64,000 nucleotides of DNA from Entomomonas sp945283395 (GTDB lineage Bacteria; Pseudomonadota; Gammaproteobacteria; Pseudomonadales; Pseudomonadaceae). The notes under the pieces were generated by a model. That model worked only from the letters and a program-made list of their open reading frames with translations, was not told the DNA's origin and made no database searches. Positions 37,937 through 47,017 of the stretch are shown in pieces. The translations under genes were made by a program, and so were the position numbers. The first letter of the stretch is position 1. Every line of letters starts with the position of its first letter. The stretch covers positions 26,775 to 90,774 of the forward strand of contig CAMLLC010000007.1 of NCBI GenBank assembly GCA_946480835.1, given 5' to 3'.

Positions 37937-39934
37937 CTATAATGAAGCGGTGATAGTTACAGGTGTTCTATCTTTGCTTTTGGTACAATATCTACGCCAT
38001 ATTTGTTGATAAAGATTCTCTAAATCATTAGTAAAACGCGTCGTATCAAATAAAGCGCATTGACGGCGTAAAGTTATAGTTTGCTGCTTTATATGTTGAT
38101 AATAAGCCGTATCTATTACTAGTTTATTGGCTAATGCTAGGTATTCTTCATCAGAGTAAGTAATAAGTTCGGGTAAGCCAAAAGCAGTTAAGATACTGGC
38201 TGCTACTCTACTGGCAAATAATTCACCTTGTTTAGTAATAAGAGGTACACCCATCCATAAGGCATCGCTGGCTGTAGTATGAGAGTTGTATGGAAAAGTA
38301 TCTAGTGCTAAGCCAGCTAAAGATAATCTTGCAAAATGCTCCTTGGCAGAGACAATAGGAGCAAAAATTATGCGCTCTGCACTAATACCTCGTAACTTTG
38401 CTTCAGCTACTAAATTTTGTTTGGCCAAATCATTAGCAGGGTCTAGTAGCCATAATAGGCTCTGTGGGTGTTGTGCCAGTAACTTACACCATAGATCAAA
38501 GGTCTCTGCATTAAATTTGACTACTTGATTAAAACTACAAAATACAAAAGCATCTTCAGCAAGTCCTACCATGGCTCTAGTAGGTCGCGTTGCGATTATT
38601 CTTTGGGTATCGTTTGGTTGATAACAGTGCGGCATTAACGCTAAAACTTCACTATAGTCATTCGCATGCGCTGGCGGTGTAATAACTTTATCTCCAATAA
38701 TATAATCAGCTAATAATGGTTCGCCAAATGTACCTGGATAGCCTAACCAATTCACTATAACGGGAGCTGGCCGTAATGCGTTAATAGCTAATCGAGAATT
38801 GCCGGTGTAGCCCTGTAAATCTATTAGAATATCTACGTTATCTGATGCAATTAGATTAGCCGCTTGTTCATCTGATAGTTGCCTAATATCTTTCATGGGG
38901 TAGGGCAGTTGCGCTAATCTTTCGGTATAACTACTAGTTTGCTTTGGAGAATAACTATATAGAATAAAGTTAAATTTAAGAAAATGGTGTTTCTCCAATA
39001 CCTCTATTAATAATCTAGTTACGGCATGATCACGAAAATCAGATGAAATGTAACCTATGGTAAGCTTTTTATCAGGATTTAACTCTGATGAGGTATTATT
39101 AATAGCATACAAGTTTAAATTATAGCGTTGATTGGCAGATTGTTTTGCAGCTTGTTTATGAAGTTGTCGGGTCAACCCTTTAGTATTTATGATAGTAAGA
39201 GGTTCTATACCTAATGCATTATGCTTTATACTAGCTATTATCTGAGCATCGATACTATTAGATTCGTTCCATTTGACTGTTTTACGTAGTATCCCTTGTA
39301 AAGCACTTAAAGCATTAACTTTTCTAAACGCTAATTCAGCTTGTGCCAGATCATTTTCAGCTTCTGAAATTAATCCCAATTCATTCCAAGCATCTCGCAA
39401 CTCATTAGTCATATTATCGCTAGAGATAGTTATCATTTGATGTAAATATTTCTTGGCTAAGGATAGCTGATTAGTTTGTTTATATAATAAACCAAAATTT
39501 TTTAGAGTTAATAGGTAGTTAGGGTCTAATGCTAAAGCTGTTTGATAATAGTGTTTAGCTAGTTCAAATTGGTGCTGGCTAGCGTAAATATTAGCTAGGT
39601 TATTATAAGCATCTACCATCTCAGGAGCTAAATGGATGACTTTAAGGTAAGCGTCTAGACTTTCTTGCTCTTTATGTAAAGCTTGTTTGACTAGCGCAAG
39701 ATTGTAGTAATTAGATGCATTGGCTTCAATAGTTATAGCTTGATTGAGTAGCTGTTCTGCTTTAGGCAGTTCCCCTGTATGAAAACAAGCAGCAGCCCAC
39801 AATCTAAAAACTGCGGTATCATTATCTGGAAAACGTGCTAACAATTCTTTACAAGCTTGTTTAATGGTAACAAAGTCATTACGTTGTAAAGCTGACATGG
39901 CTTTGTTGACTAATTGCTCTCTGGTATTTGTCAC
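37937..39934 (-). CDS. TPR-GT41 protein: O-GlcNAc transferase-like (SPINDLY type)
   Basis: A 665-residue cytoplasmic protein. The N-terminal ~210 residues are TPR repeats (for example NYYNLALVKQALHKEQES, AYNNLANIYASQHQFELA, LLTLKNFGLLYKQTNQLS). From about residue 285 the GT41 catalytic region begins with IGYISSDFRDHAV, containing the conserved His, and continues with DILIDLQGYTGNSRL, VNWLGYPGTFG and DTFPYNSHTTASDALWMGVP, the UDP-sugar end. This family includes eukaryotic OGT, plant SPINDLY and bacterial relatives that glycosylate proteins. The target is unknown. rlmKL ends ten bases upstream on the same strand, so the two may be transcribed together. Confidence 0.88.
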   Translation of the reverse strand: MTNTREQLVNKAMSALQRNDFVTIKQACKELLARFPDNDTAVFRLWAAACFHTGELPKAEQLLNQAITIEANASNYYNLALVKQALHKEQESLDAYLKVIHLAPEMVDAYNNLANIYASQHQFELAKHYYQTALALDPNYLLTLKNFGLLYKQTNQLSLAKKYLHQMITISSDNMTNELRDAWNELGLISEAENDLAQAELAFRKVNALSALQGILRKTVKWNESNSIDAQIIASIKHNALGIEPLTIINTKGLTRQLHKQAAKQSANQRYNLNLYAINNTSSELNPDKKLTIGYISSDFRDHAVTRLLIEVLEKHHFLKFNFILYSYSPKQTSSYTERLAQLPYPMKDIRQLSDEQAANLIASDNVDILIDLQGYTGNSRLAINALRPAPVIVNWLGYPGTFGEPLLADYIIGDKVITPPAHANDYSEVLALMPHCYQPNDTQRIIATRPTRAMVGLAEDAFVFCSFNQVVKFNAETFDLWCKLLAQHPQSLLWLLDPANDLAKQNLVAEAKLRGISAERIIFAPIVSAKEHFARLSLAGLALDTFPYNSHTTASDALWMGVPLITKQGELFASRVAASILTAFGLPELITYSDEEYLALANKLVIDTAYYQHIKQQTITLRRQCALFDTTRFTNDLENLYQQIWRRYCTKSKDRTPVTITASL

Positions 39935-39943
39935 TTGCCTATC

Positions 39944-42115
39944 CTATACGTTAGAGGTTATTTGCCACGCCCTATGGATTTTGCTATTACGCTTAAAATC
40001 TTGGTCTAGCGTAAATTCTGAAATTTCAGTGATATGATATTGCTCAGTTAACTGTTGGTTTAAATTGAATTTACGAAAATTGTTAGAAAAATAAAGGACG
40101 CCACCAACGGCTAATCGATTCATGGCTAAGTTAATGAGTTTTGTGTGATCTCTTTGAATATCAAAGACTCCTTCCAAACGCTTGGAGTTAGAGAAAGTGG
40201 GAGGATCAATAAAGATCAGATCGTATGCTTCTTTATTTTCTAGTAGCCATTCCATTGCATCTGCTTGTACTAAACGCTGTCTTTCTGAGTAGCCATTAAG
40301 GAGTAAATTTTGCTTTGCCCACGCTAAATAAGTTTTTGAAAGATCAACGCTGCAAGTAGTTCTAGCTCCACCTTTAACTGCGTGAACTGTTGCAGCCCCT
40401 GTATAACAAAACAGATTAAGAAATCTTTTGCCCTGAGCTTCTTGTTGGATACGTAAACGCATAGGTCTATGGTCTAAAAATAAACCAGTATCAAGATAAT
40501 CTTCTAAATTGACTAATAATTTTACGCCCCCTTCTTCAATTTCTATAAAATGTTTATCATTACTTTGTTTTTTATATTGTTGTTTACCTTTTTGTCGTTC
40601 ACGCCGTTTAATGATTATGTGCTCGGGAGCAATATCTAAGACTTGCGGGATAGCCGATAATGCATCTAATAAACGAGTCTGTGCTTTATCAGGGTCTATA
40701 GAGCTGGGAGGCGCATATTCTTGGACATGTACCCAATCATTATAAATATCTATAGCTAGCGCGTATTCAGGCATATCAGCATCATAGAGGCGATAACAAC
40801 TAATTTGCTGTTGTTTAGCCCATTTGGCTAATTGTTTGTAGTTTTTTGCTAATCTATTAGCAAACATTTGTGCTCCTTCAGATAATAATGCAGAAGCTTT
40901 CTTAGAGGGCTCGTTGGGAGCTGCTGTGACTCGCTTCACTACCAATTGCTGAGGTATAATATTGAGCAATAATAATTTGCAAGCTATGCTCCCATTAAAA
41001 AAAGCATATTGTTTGTGACTTCTAATCCCCATTCGTTTACACAGTTCTGGCACTCCAGTAAAAATGGCCGCTTGCCAGCCTTGGCATTGTTCTCTTAGTA
41101 CTTTGCCAAAATGCTGATAGAGATAAAGTAAACTGGCTTCATCCCCTAGTCGTTCACCATAGGGAGGATTACATACCACTAGTCCCTTCTGACCTTTATC
41201 AGGATGAGGAGCAAAAGTGGCTAAATCACCTTGATAGATTTTTAGCCATTTATCTAGGTTGGCTCGAGCAATATTATTATGAGCAGGTTTAATAAGACGA
41301 GGATCAGCTTCATAACCCCTGATCCACAGTGGAGTTTTAGCCAAACCTTGTTTAGAAAGATCACTAGCTTCTTGCTGAACCCTTTTCCAAATACTAGGAA
41401 TATGACCTAGCCAATTACTAAATCCCCATTGTGTTCTGTGTAAATTGGGAGCTATACCGGCTGCCATTAACGCGCCTTCAATTAAAAGAGTGCCAACGCC
41501 GCACATAGGGTCTACTAACGCACCTCCTTCAGCGGCTATCTTAGGCCAACCCGCTCTAATAAGAATAGCAGCGGCTAAATTTTCTTTTAAAGGAGCGGCA
41601 CCTTGTTGTAAACGATAACCTCTCTGGTGCAAACTATGGCCTGATAGGTCAATAGAAACGGTTGCTTCACCCTTATCAAGACGGACATGAATGCGCACAT
41701 CAGGATGAAGCTTTTCTACCGAAGGGCGTTGTCCATGATGGTTTCTTAACCTATCTACAATAGCATCTTTAGCTTTGAGGGCACCAAAATGAGTATTGTC
41801 AATGCCACTACCTTTACCTGTGAATTCAATAGCAAGAGTACCCGTAGCAGTTAAGTGATCACGCCAATCTATTTTATAAATACCATCATATAAATCTTGT
41901 GCATTAGTGATTGGAAAGCGCTTAATAACTAATAACACTCTGTTAGCTAGCCGTGACCATATACAAAGTTTGTAAGCGGTTGCCATATCTGCAAGCCCTT
42001 GTACATGAGCAATACTTGCTTTAGCTTCTAATAGCCCAAGTTCGGTTGCTTCATCTTTTAATAAGCCTTCCAGACTTTTAGGACAGGTTAAAATAAGTTC
42101 AAGAGGGTCAGACAT
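39944..42115 (-). CDS. rlmL: RlmKL, bifunctional 23S rRNA methyltransferase
   Basis: A 723-residue fusion of two S-adenosylmethionine enzymes. The N-terminal half (RlmL, m2G2445) has a THUMP domain and the catalytic motif NPPYGERLG; the C-terminal half (RlmK, m7G2069) has FLDHRPMR, FLNLFCYTGAATVHA and DPPTFSNSKR. The fused form and its length are standard in gammaproteobacteria. The upstream 128-base gap is shared with a divergent gene at 42244. Confidence 0.97.
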   Translation of the reverse strand: MSDPLELILTCPKSLEGLLKDEATELGLLEAKASIAHVQGLADMATAYKLCIWSRLANRVLLVIKRFPITNAQDLYDGIYKIDWRDHLTATGTLAIEFTGKGSGIDNTHFGALKAKDAIVDRLRNHHGQRPSVEKLHPDVRIHVRLDKGEATVSIDLSGHSLHQRGYRLQQGAAPLKENLAAAILIRAGWPKIAAEGGALVDPMCGVGTLLIEGALMAAGIAPNLHRTQWGFSNWLGHIPSIWKRVQQEASDLSKQGLAKTPLWIRGYEADPRLIKPAHNNIARANLDKWLKIYQGDLATFAPHPDKGQKGLVVCNPPYGERLGDEASLLYLYQHFGKVLREQCQGWQAAIFTGVPELCKRMGIRSHKQYAFFNGSIACKLLLLNIIPQQLVVKRVTAAPNEPSKKASALLSEGAQMFANRLAKNYKQLAKWAKQQQISCYRLYDADMPEYALAIDIYNDWVHVQEYAPPSSIDPDKAQTRLLDALSAIPQVLDIAPEHIIIKRRERQKGKQQYKKQSNDKHFIEIEEGGVKLLVNLEDYLDTGLFLDHRPMRLRIQQEAQGKRFLNLFCYTGAATVHAVKGGARTTCSVDLSKTYLAWAKQNLLLNGYSERQRLVQADAMEWLLENKEAYDLIFIDPPTFSNSKRLEGVFDIQRDHTKLINLAMNRLAVGGVLYFSNNFRKFNLNQQLTEQYHITEISEFTLDQDFKRNSKIHRAWQITSNV

Positions 42116-42243
42116 GGTGCATAAAACCTAACTAATTATCTAAAATGTATAGTATAACTGTTTCTATTGATCTAGTGATGATTGTGCTATAGTTGTAAAG
42201 CTATTAGCTTAAAATAAAATATTTGTTAAGGATTTAATGGATT

Positions 42244-43194
42244 ATGAGCAAACTTACTCAAACTCAGAAAATTGCTAAATGGTTAGCTGAACATCCTAAT
42301 CAAAAGTTTACCGCTAGACAATTAGCTAAAGCTATTATTGAGCATTATCCTGAAGATTATGCCAAAAAACGCCACAATGAGAGATTTGAAACTGAGCATG
42401 ATTTTTTGCAACAAGTAGTAGCAGAAATAGGTGCACAAAAAGAGCAAATAGCTAAAAAGAATAATAAGATTCGCTGGCAAGATAAACCAAAGCCAAGAGT
42501 TTATTGGTTTGATGAGCAAGGTACCACTGATCTAGTGACTTCAATAATAGATGATGATTTGGTTGATATTACTGAACAAGCTAATAGACAACAGCAAGCA
42601 AAACAGGCACATTTATCAGAATATGCATTATATCCACTCTTAATACATTATTTAATTACTGAGCATAAACTCTATTGTAAGCGAATAGATGAAAAACGTT
42701 CTAGTAATAAATATGGGATTAATGCTAATAAATGGCTTCATCCAGATATAGTGGCAATGCAACCTATTGCTGAAAGTTGGAATGAATTGGTGCGTACCTG
42801 TGTGCTTAAAGGAGATGGCCAAAGTGTTAGGTTGTGGTCTTTTGAAGTTAAAAAAGGACTAACTAGAGCCAATGTGAGGGAATGTTATTTCCAAGCAGTA
42901 AGTAATTCCACTTGGGCTAATGAAGGATATTTAGTTTGTACAGCTATCGCAGCAGATGGTACTGAGGATGAACTCAGAATGCTGGCTGCACTTCATGGGA
43001 TAGGTGTAATAGTGCTCAATACCAATGATTTAGCTGAATCTGAGATATTAATTCCTGCTCGATCAAAACAGAACATTGATTGGCAAATGGTGAATAGATT
43101 AGTTATGGAAAACGGTGATATGAAAGACTATATCGATTTAGTATCTAACTATTATGAGACAGGGCGATTAAGAGCAAAAGATTGGAATAATTAA
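42244..43194 (+). CDS. COG2958-like protein: N-terminal winged helix plus PD-(D/E)XK-like domain
   Basis: A 316-residue protein. The N-terminus (about 1-60, KIAKWLAEHPNQKFTARQLA) looks like a winged-helix DNA-binding domain. The C-terminal half contains HPDIVAM followed 40-50 residues later by WSFEVKKG and an aromatic/Gln-containing helix (NVRECYFQAVSNS). That order, Asp then E-x-K then Gln, is the pattern of the PD-(D/E)XK nuclease fold. Proteins of this type include the HrgA-like group once linked to restriction loci. No methyltransferase or partner gene is adjacent. Function is unproven. Confidence 0.65.
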   Translation: MSKLTQTQKIAKWLAEHPNQKFTARQLAKAIIEHYPEDYAKKRHNERFETEHDFLQQVVAEIGAQKEQIAKKNNKIRWQDKPKPRVYWFDEQGTTDLVTSIIDDDLVDITEQANRQQQAKQAHLSEYALYPLLIHYLITEHKLYCKRIDEKRSSNKYGINANKWLHPDIVAMQPIAESWNELVRTCVLKGDGQSVRLWSFEVKKGLTRANVRECYFQAVSNSTWANEGYLVCTAIAADGTEDELRMLAALHGIGVIVLNTNDLAESEILIPARSKQNIDWQMVNRLVMENGDMKDYIDLVSNYYETGRLRAKDWNN

Positions 43195-43274
43195 TAAGTA
43201 GTTAACAATCTAATGAAATACAAGTGAGCGACAAAGCCTACCTGCCATAATTTATGTTATAACTCATAAATAAT

Positions 43275-43299
43275 AAGGCATTAAGGTAATTAATGCCTT
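43275..43299. terminator. Bidirectional terminator between convergent genes
   Basis: AAGGCATTAA and TTAATGCCTT form a perfect ten-base stem around a five-base loop. The hairpin lies between the rightward gene ending at 43194 and the leftward potI ending at 43303, with T-rich sequence on both sides, so it can serve both transcripts. Confidence 0.75.
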
Positions 43300-43302
43300 T
43301 AT

Positions 43303-44355
43303 TTACAAAGTGGCTACTTTCCTTCTTCTTTCCAAGCGTCTATTTACAAACCAAGCGGCTAGCGTAAAAGTAGATACTGTTAATAGAATAATGGTGGCTA
43401 TAGCGTTAATTTGTGGATCAACGCCTAATCTTACTTTTGAAAAAATAAATACAGGTAAAGTAGTTGACCCTGGCCCTGATAAGAAATTAGCTAGTACCAC
43501 ATCATCTAAAGATAAGGCAAAGGAAAGCATAGCACCTGCTGCTAAGGAGGGAGCTATCATAGGAATAGTTATAAAAATAAAAGTCTTCCAAGGTGGAGCA
43601 CCTAAATCCATAGCTGCTTCCTCCACAGATCTGTCTAATTCTCTCAATCGTGAAGAAACTATGATAGCTACATAGGTTGTGCAAAAAGTAACATGAGCTA
43701 TCCAGATGTTAATAAGACCTTTATTAGGCCAACTAAAAATATCATTTAGAGCCATAAAAAGTAATAGTAACGAAAAACCAGTAATAATTTCAGGCATAAC
43801 TAACGGAGCGGTAACCATCCCCGCAAAGAAAGAGCGTCCTCGAAAATGATTGATACGGGTTAAAACAAAAGCTGCTAGCGTTCCTAATACAACCGCAGTT
43901 AATGAGGTATAAAAAGCTACTTCTAAAGACCTAAATAAGGCAAGAATAAGATCGCTTGTATCTGTCTTGAACCAGCTAGTTACCCAAGCAGCTACAATAA
44001 TTCGGCTCACAGTTATAATGATGGAAGCATAAAAAGATAGCTCAAATCCTTTTAGCAGGCTAGTTTTAAGACTGATCGTTTTTTTATTAGCCTTACTTAT
44101 TATGAGATCGGTCATAGTAATAATAATTAATATAAATGGCGAAATATATAAACAAAGTTGTAAGCCATCCAATAAGGCAGAAATAAGGGTACTACTTTCT
44201 GCTAACTTACTATACCATTTGACTGACCAATTTTCCCATACTACAACCATTTTGGAGGCATTGAAGGAGTAAACTACTAGGATCATCATGGGTAGGTAAA
44301 TAAATAATAGCCCCAAAAGCAACATGATATTAGTGAACTTAAAATATCTTTTCAT
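43303..44355 (-). CDS. potI: Polyamine ABC transporter permease PotI/SpuH with expanded TM2 region
   Basis: An inner-membrane permease of the putrescine/spermidine importer. The N-terminus (FIYLPMMILVVYSFNASK), the cytoplasmic EAA loop EEAAMDLGAPPWKTF (about residues 245-259) and the end with SGPGSTTLPVFIFSKVRLG are typical. The length is 350 residues, against about 280 for relatives. The excess falls between residues 60 and 138, where two extra segments resemble the genuine TM2 segment at 139-168: LLDGLQLCLYIS, LLKGFELSFYAS and LFRSLEVAFYTS. Core motifs after residue 139 are intact, so function is probably retained. It starts five bases after potH. Confidence 0.93.
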   Translation of the reverse strand: MKRYFKFTNIMLLLGLLFIYLPMMILVVYSFNASKMVVVWENWSVKWYSKLAESSTLISALLDGLQLCLYISPFILIIITMTDLIISKANKKTISLKTSLLKGFELSFYASIIITVSRIIVAAWVTSWFKTDTSDLILALFRSLEVAFYTSLTAVVLGTLAAFVLTRINHFRGRSFFAGMVTAPLVMPEIITGFSLLLLFMALNDIFSWPNKGLINIWIAHVTFCTTYVAIIVSSRLRELDRSVEEAAMDLGAPPWKTFIFITIPMIAPSLAAGAMLSFALSLDDVVLANFLSGPGSTTLPVFIFSKVRLGVDPQINAIATIILLTVSTFTLAAWFVNRRLERRRKVATL

Positions 44356-44359
44356 CCTG

Positions 44360-45772
44360 CTAAGCCTCCATTTCTTTTGATTGATTGCGATTAAATAAAT
44401 GGATGGGGATAATCAAAATTAACAGCATGATAATGGCTAGTGTGGCCGCTTGTGGCCAATCATTATTGCTAAAGTATTCGCGATAAATAGTTTGCCCTAT
44501 TAATTGATATTCGGAGCCACCTAACAGCTCAGGAACAACAAATTCACCTATAACAGGGATAAATACTAACATGCAGCCAGCTATTATGCCGTTTTTGGAA
44601 AGAGGTACCGTAATTTTCCAAAAAGCTACTATATTTTTTGTACCTAAATCAGCGGCAGCTTCCAATAAAGACTGGTCATGTTTCACAAGATTGGCATATA
44701 AAGGTAAAATCATAAAAGGCAAATAGGAGTAGATAACCCCTATATAGACAGCCAAATAAGTATTTAATATTTCGATAGGTTTATGGATAATACCTAAATG
44801 CAAGAGTAATTGGTTCATTAGTCCATTATTACCATTGCCTAAAATAGTCATCCAAGCATAAACTCTTATTAGTAATGCTGTCCAAGTAGGCATTATAATT
44901 AACAGTACTAACACCATTTGCAAACTCTGGGAGGCTCTAGCTATTGCATAGGCCATGGGATAGCCAATGATTAGACAAAACAAGGTACAGAAAAAAGCCA
45001 ACTCTAATGAGTTAAGATAAGGTGTTAAATAGCTTGAACCGATAAATCCAGTAAAGCCCAACGGGTTAGGCATAATATATTTGCCTACAACACAAATAAA
45101 TACCAATACTGCGCTTATCATTAAACTTTTGCGTGGTATATTAAAAGAGTTATTGCTGGCTATACAGCTATATTCTCTTTGGTTAAGCTCAAAAAAAACG
45201 GGTATAGTCACTATGGATAGATGGGTAAAAAGGCTACCTAAATAAATAATAAAAGCGTTATTAAATATGGTCAAAGGTTGATGGATAATGTTTAACTTAA
45301 CTAGCAAGTTATTAACTATGCCCATAGCGGTATAAGCTGTATCAGTATAACTAGCAAAGCCATGTAATAAAATAGCAACAATGGTAGGTATCGTTACACC
45401 CCAGAGCAAAGCGACTTGCAGTTTTCTATTCGTTAGCTTGGTTAACCATCTAGCCAAAAAATAGCCTATAAGTATAGAAAATAAAACTGTAATTAATCCT
45501 AATTTAAGTAGAGCGATATAAGGATCAAGATAACTCCAACCATCATCTTTAATAATGCTAATGTAACTGGAATAGTTGATTATGATGGAAACTTGATCCT
45601 CTGCCCATGCCAACATGGGATGGTAAGGAGGACTATAGTCTGATTCTGATAAACTTATCTTTAATACAATAACAAAAGGTAGTAAAAAGAATAAGAGTAG
45701 CCATAGAAAAGGGATACCTATAACTGAACGTTGGCCTAGCCCTTTAGCAAGTTTTGCTAATTTAGTATTCAT
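44360..45772 (-). CDS. potH: Polyamine ABC transporter permease PotH/SpuG with internal duplication
   Basis: The partner permease. Family members have about 300 residues and six helices; this one has 470. The N-terminal ~80 residues and the C-terminal ~220 (from YLTPYLNSLELAFF, with the EAA loop LLEAAADLGTKNIVAFW and LVFIPVIGEFVVPELLGG) are normal. Between them, residues about 81-240 form a second, diverged copy of the same core: YLDPYIALLKL, LNIIHQPLTIFNN matching LGIIHKPIEILNT, and LVFICVVGKYIMPNPLG matching the VIGEFVVPELLG segment. The EAA loop of the extra copy has eroded. The gene is an uninterrupted reading frame. Its start overlaps the potG stop by four bases. Confidence 0.93.
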   Translation of the reverse strand: MNTKLAKLAKGLGQRSVIGIPFLWLLLFFLLPFVIVLKISLSESDYSPPYHPMLAWAEDQVSIIINYSSYISIIKDDGWSYLDPYIALLKLGLITVLFSILIGYFLARWLTKLTNRKLQVALLWGVTIPTIVAILLHGFASYTDTAYTAMGIVNNLLVKLNIIHQPLTIFNNAFIIYLGSLFTHLSIVTIPVFFELNQREYSCIASNNSFNIPRKSLMISAVLVFICVVGKYIMPNPLGFTGFIGSSYLTPYLNSLELAFFCTLFCLIIGYPMAYAIARASQSLQMVLVLLIIMPTWTALLIRVYAWMTILGNGNNGLMNQLLLHLGIIHKPIEILNTYLAVYIGVIYSYLPFMILPLYANLVKHDQSLLEAAADLGTKNIVAFWKITVPLSKNGIIAGCMLVFIPVIGEFVVPELLGGSEYQLIGQTIYREYFSNNDWPQAATLAIIMLLILIIPIHLFNRNQSKEMEA

Positions 45773-46917
45773 TGTAATACCACGCCACTGTCGTCTTCCC
45801 AGTAAAGATATACTTGATCATCCCATGTAGGACGTTTTACATGGCGTTCAGCATTAGCCATAAAAGCTTGTACATAAACACCAGAGGGGAGCTCAATATA
45901 ATAAATAGAATGGCCGCCTAAATAAGCAATATCATAAACCTTACCCGTTTGCCAATTATAATCTGGGTGTTCTATGACTGGTTTCTGATGGCTAATAAGG
46001 ATTTTTTCAGGACGTAATGCAAAAGTTACTTTAGTATCTTGCTCTCTAGAACTAATCCCATGGCCTATTAACACAGGATTATCTAATTGCGGGCAGCGAA
46101 TGATAGCCCTACTGTTAGAGTCTTCAATCAACTCACCTGGGAACATATTGACGTTGCCAATAAATTCACAAATGAAACGATTAGCTGGAGTTTCATAGAT
46201 ATCCATTGGACTACCAATCTGTTCAATACAGCCTACATTCATAATGGCTATACGTTGAGCCATTGTCATTGCTTCTTCTTGATCATGGGTAACCATCACA
46301 CAAGTAACACCGACGCTTTCAATGATTTCGACTAATTCTAACTGCATTTGGGAACGTAATTTTTTATCTAATGCACCCATAGGCTCATCTAATAGTAATA
46401 GTTTAGGACGTTTAGCTAATGAACGAGCTAATGCTACCCGTTGTCTTTGTCCTCCTGATAATTGATGAGGTTTACGGTTAGCATATTGTGTCATATGAAC
46501 TAGCTTAAGCATTTGTTCAACACGTGCTTTGATTTGATCTTTAGGGAGCTTATCTTGTTTTAAACCAAAAGCAATATTCTGTTCGACAGTCATATGAGGA
46601 AATAAAGCATAAGACTGAAACATCATGTTGATAGAACGTTCATAAGGTGGGATTTTGGTAATGTCTTGCCCATCCAAAAAAATCTTGCCTTCAGTAGGAG
46701 TTTCGAAACCTGCCAGCATTCGTAGTAGAGTCGACTTGCCAGAACCAGAACCGCCCAACAGCGCGAATATTTCGCCTTTATTAATAGTAAGGCTCACATT
46801 ATCAACTGCGATAGTTCCATCGAATGATTTAGTTACCCTATCAATCTTTACTAATGCTTCCTTGGGAATTTGGGTGCCTGTCATGGCCTTTTTATAAGCG
46901 CTAGAAGCTATTGCCAT
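45769..46917 (-). CDS. potG: Polyamine ABC transporter ATPase PotG/SpuF
   Basis: The ATP-hydrolysing subunit, 382 residues. Walker A is GGSGSGKST, the signature is LSGGQRQRVAL and Walker B is LLLLDEPMGALD, followed by VTHDQEEAM. A C-terminal TOBE-type regulatory domain follows (KVTFALRPEKI). I placed the start at 46917 (MAIASSAYKKA), which matches Pseudomonas SpuF; an upstream in-frame codon would add six residues. Confidence 0.95.
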   Translation of the reverse strand: MAIASSAYKKAMTGTQIPKEALVKIDRVTKSFDGTIAVDNVSLTINKGEIFALLGGSGSGKSTLLRMLAGFETPTEGKIFLDGQDITKIPPYERSINMMFQSYALFPHMTVEQNIAFGLKQDKLPKDQIKARVEQMLKLVHMTQYANRKPHQLSGGQRQRVALARSLAKRPKLLLLDEPMGALDKKLRSQMQLELVEIIESVGVTCVMVTHDQEEAMTMAQRIAIMNVGCIEQIGSPMDIYETPANRFICEFIGNVNMFPGELIEDSNSRAIIRCPQLDNPVLIGHGISSREQDTKVTFALRPEKILISHQKPVIEHPDYNWQTGKVYDIAYLGGHSIYYIELPSGVYVQAFMANAERHVKRPTWDDQVYLYWEDDSGVVLQ

Positions 46918-47017
46918 TGCTTCAAGTCTCCACACTAAATTGTTAAAAATAATAAAGAGTAATAAACGTCAATAGTTTATTAGCCTTCAACTTTGACGAA
47001 AACTTGACTTTTACAAG

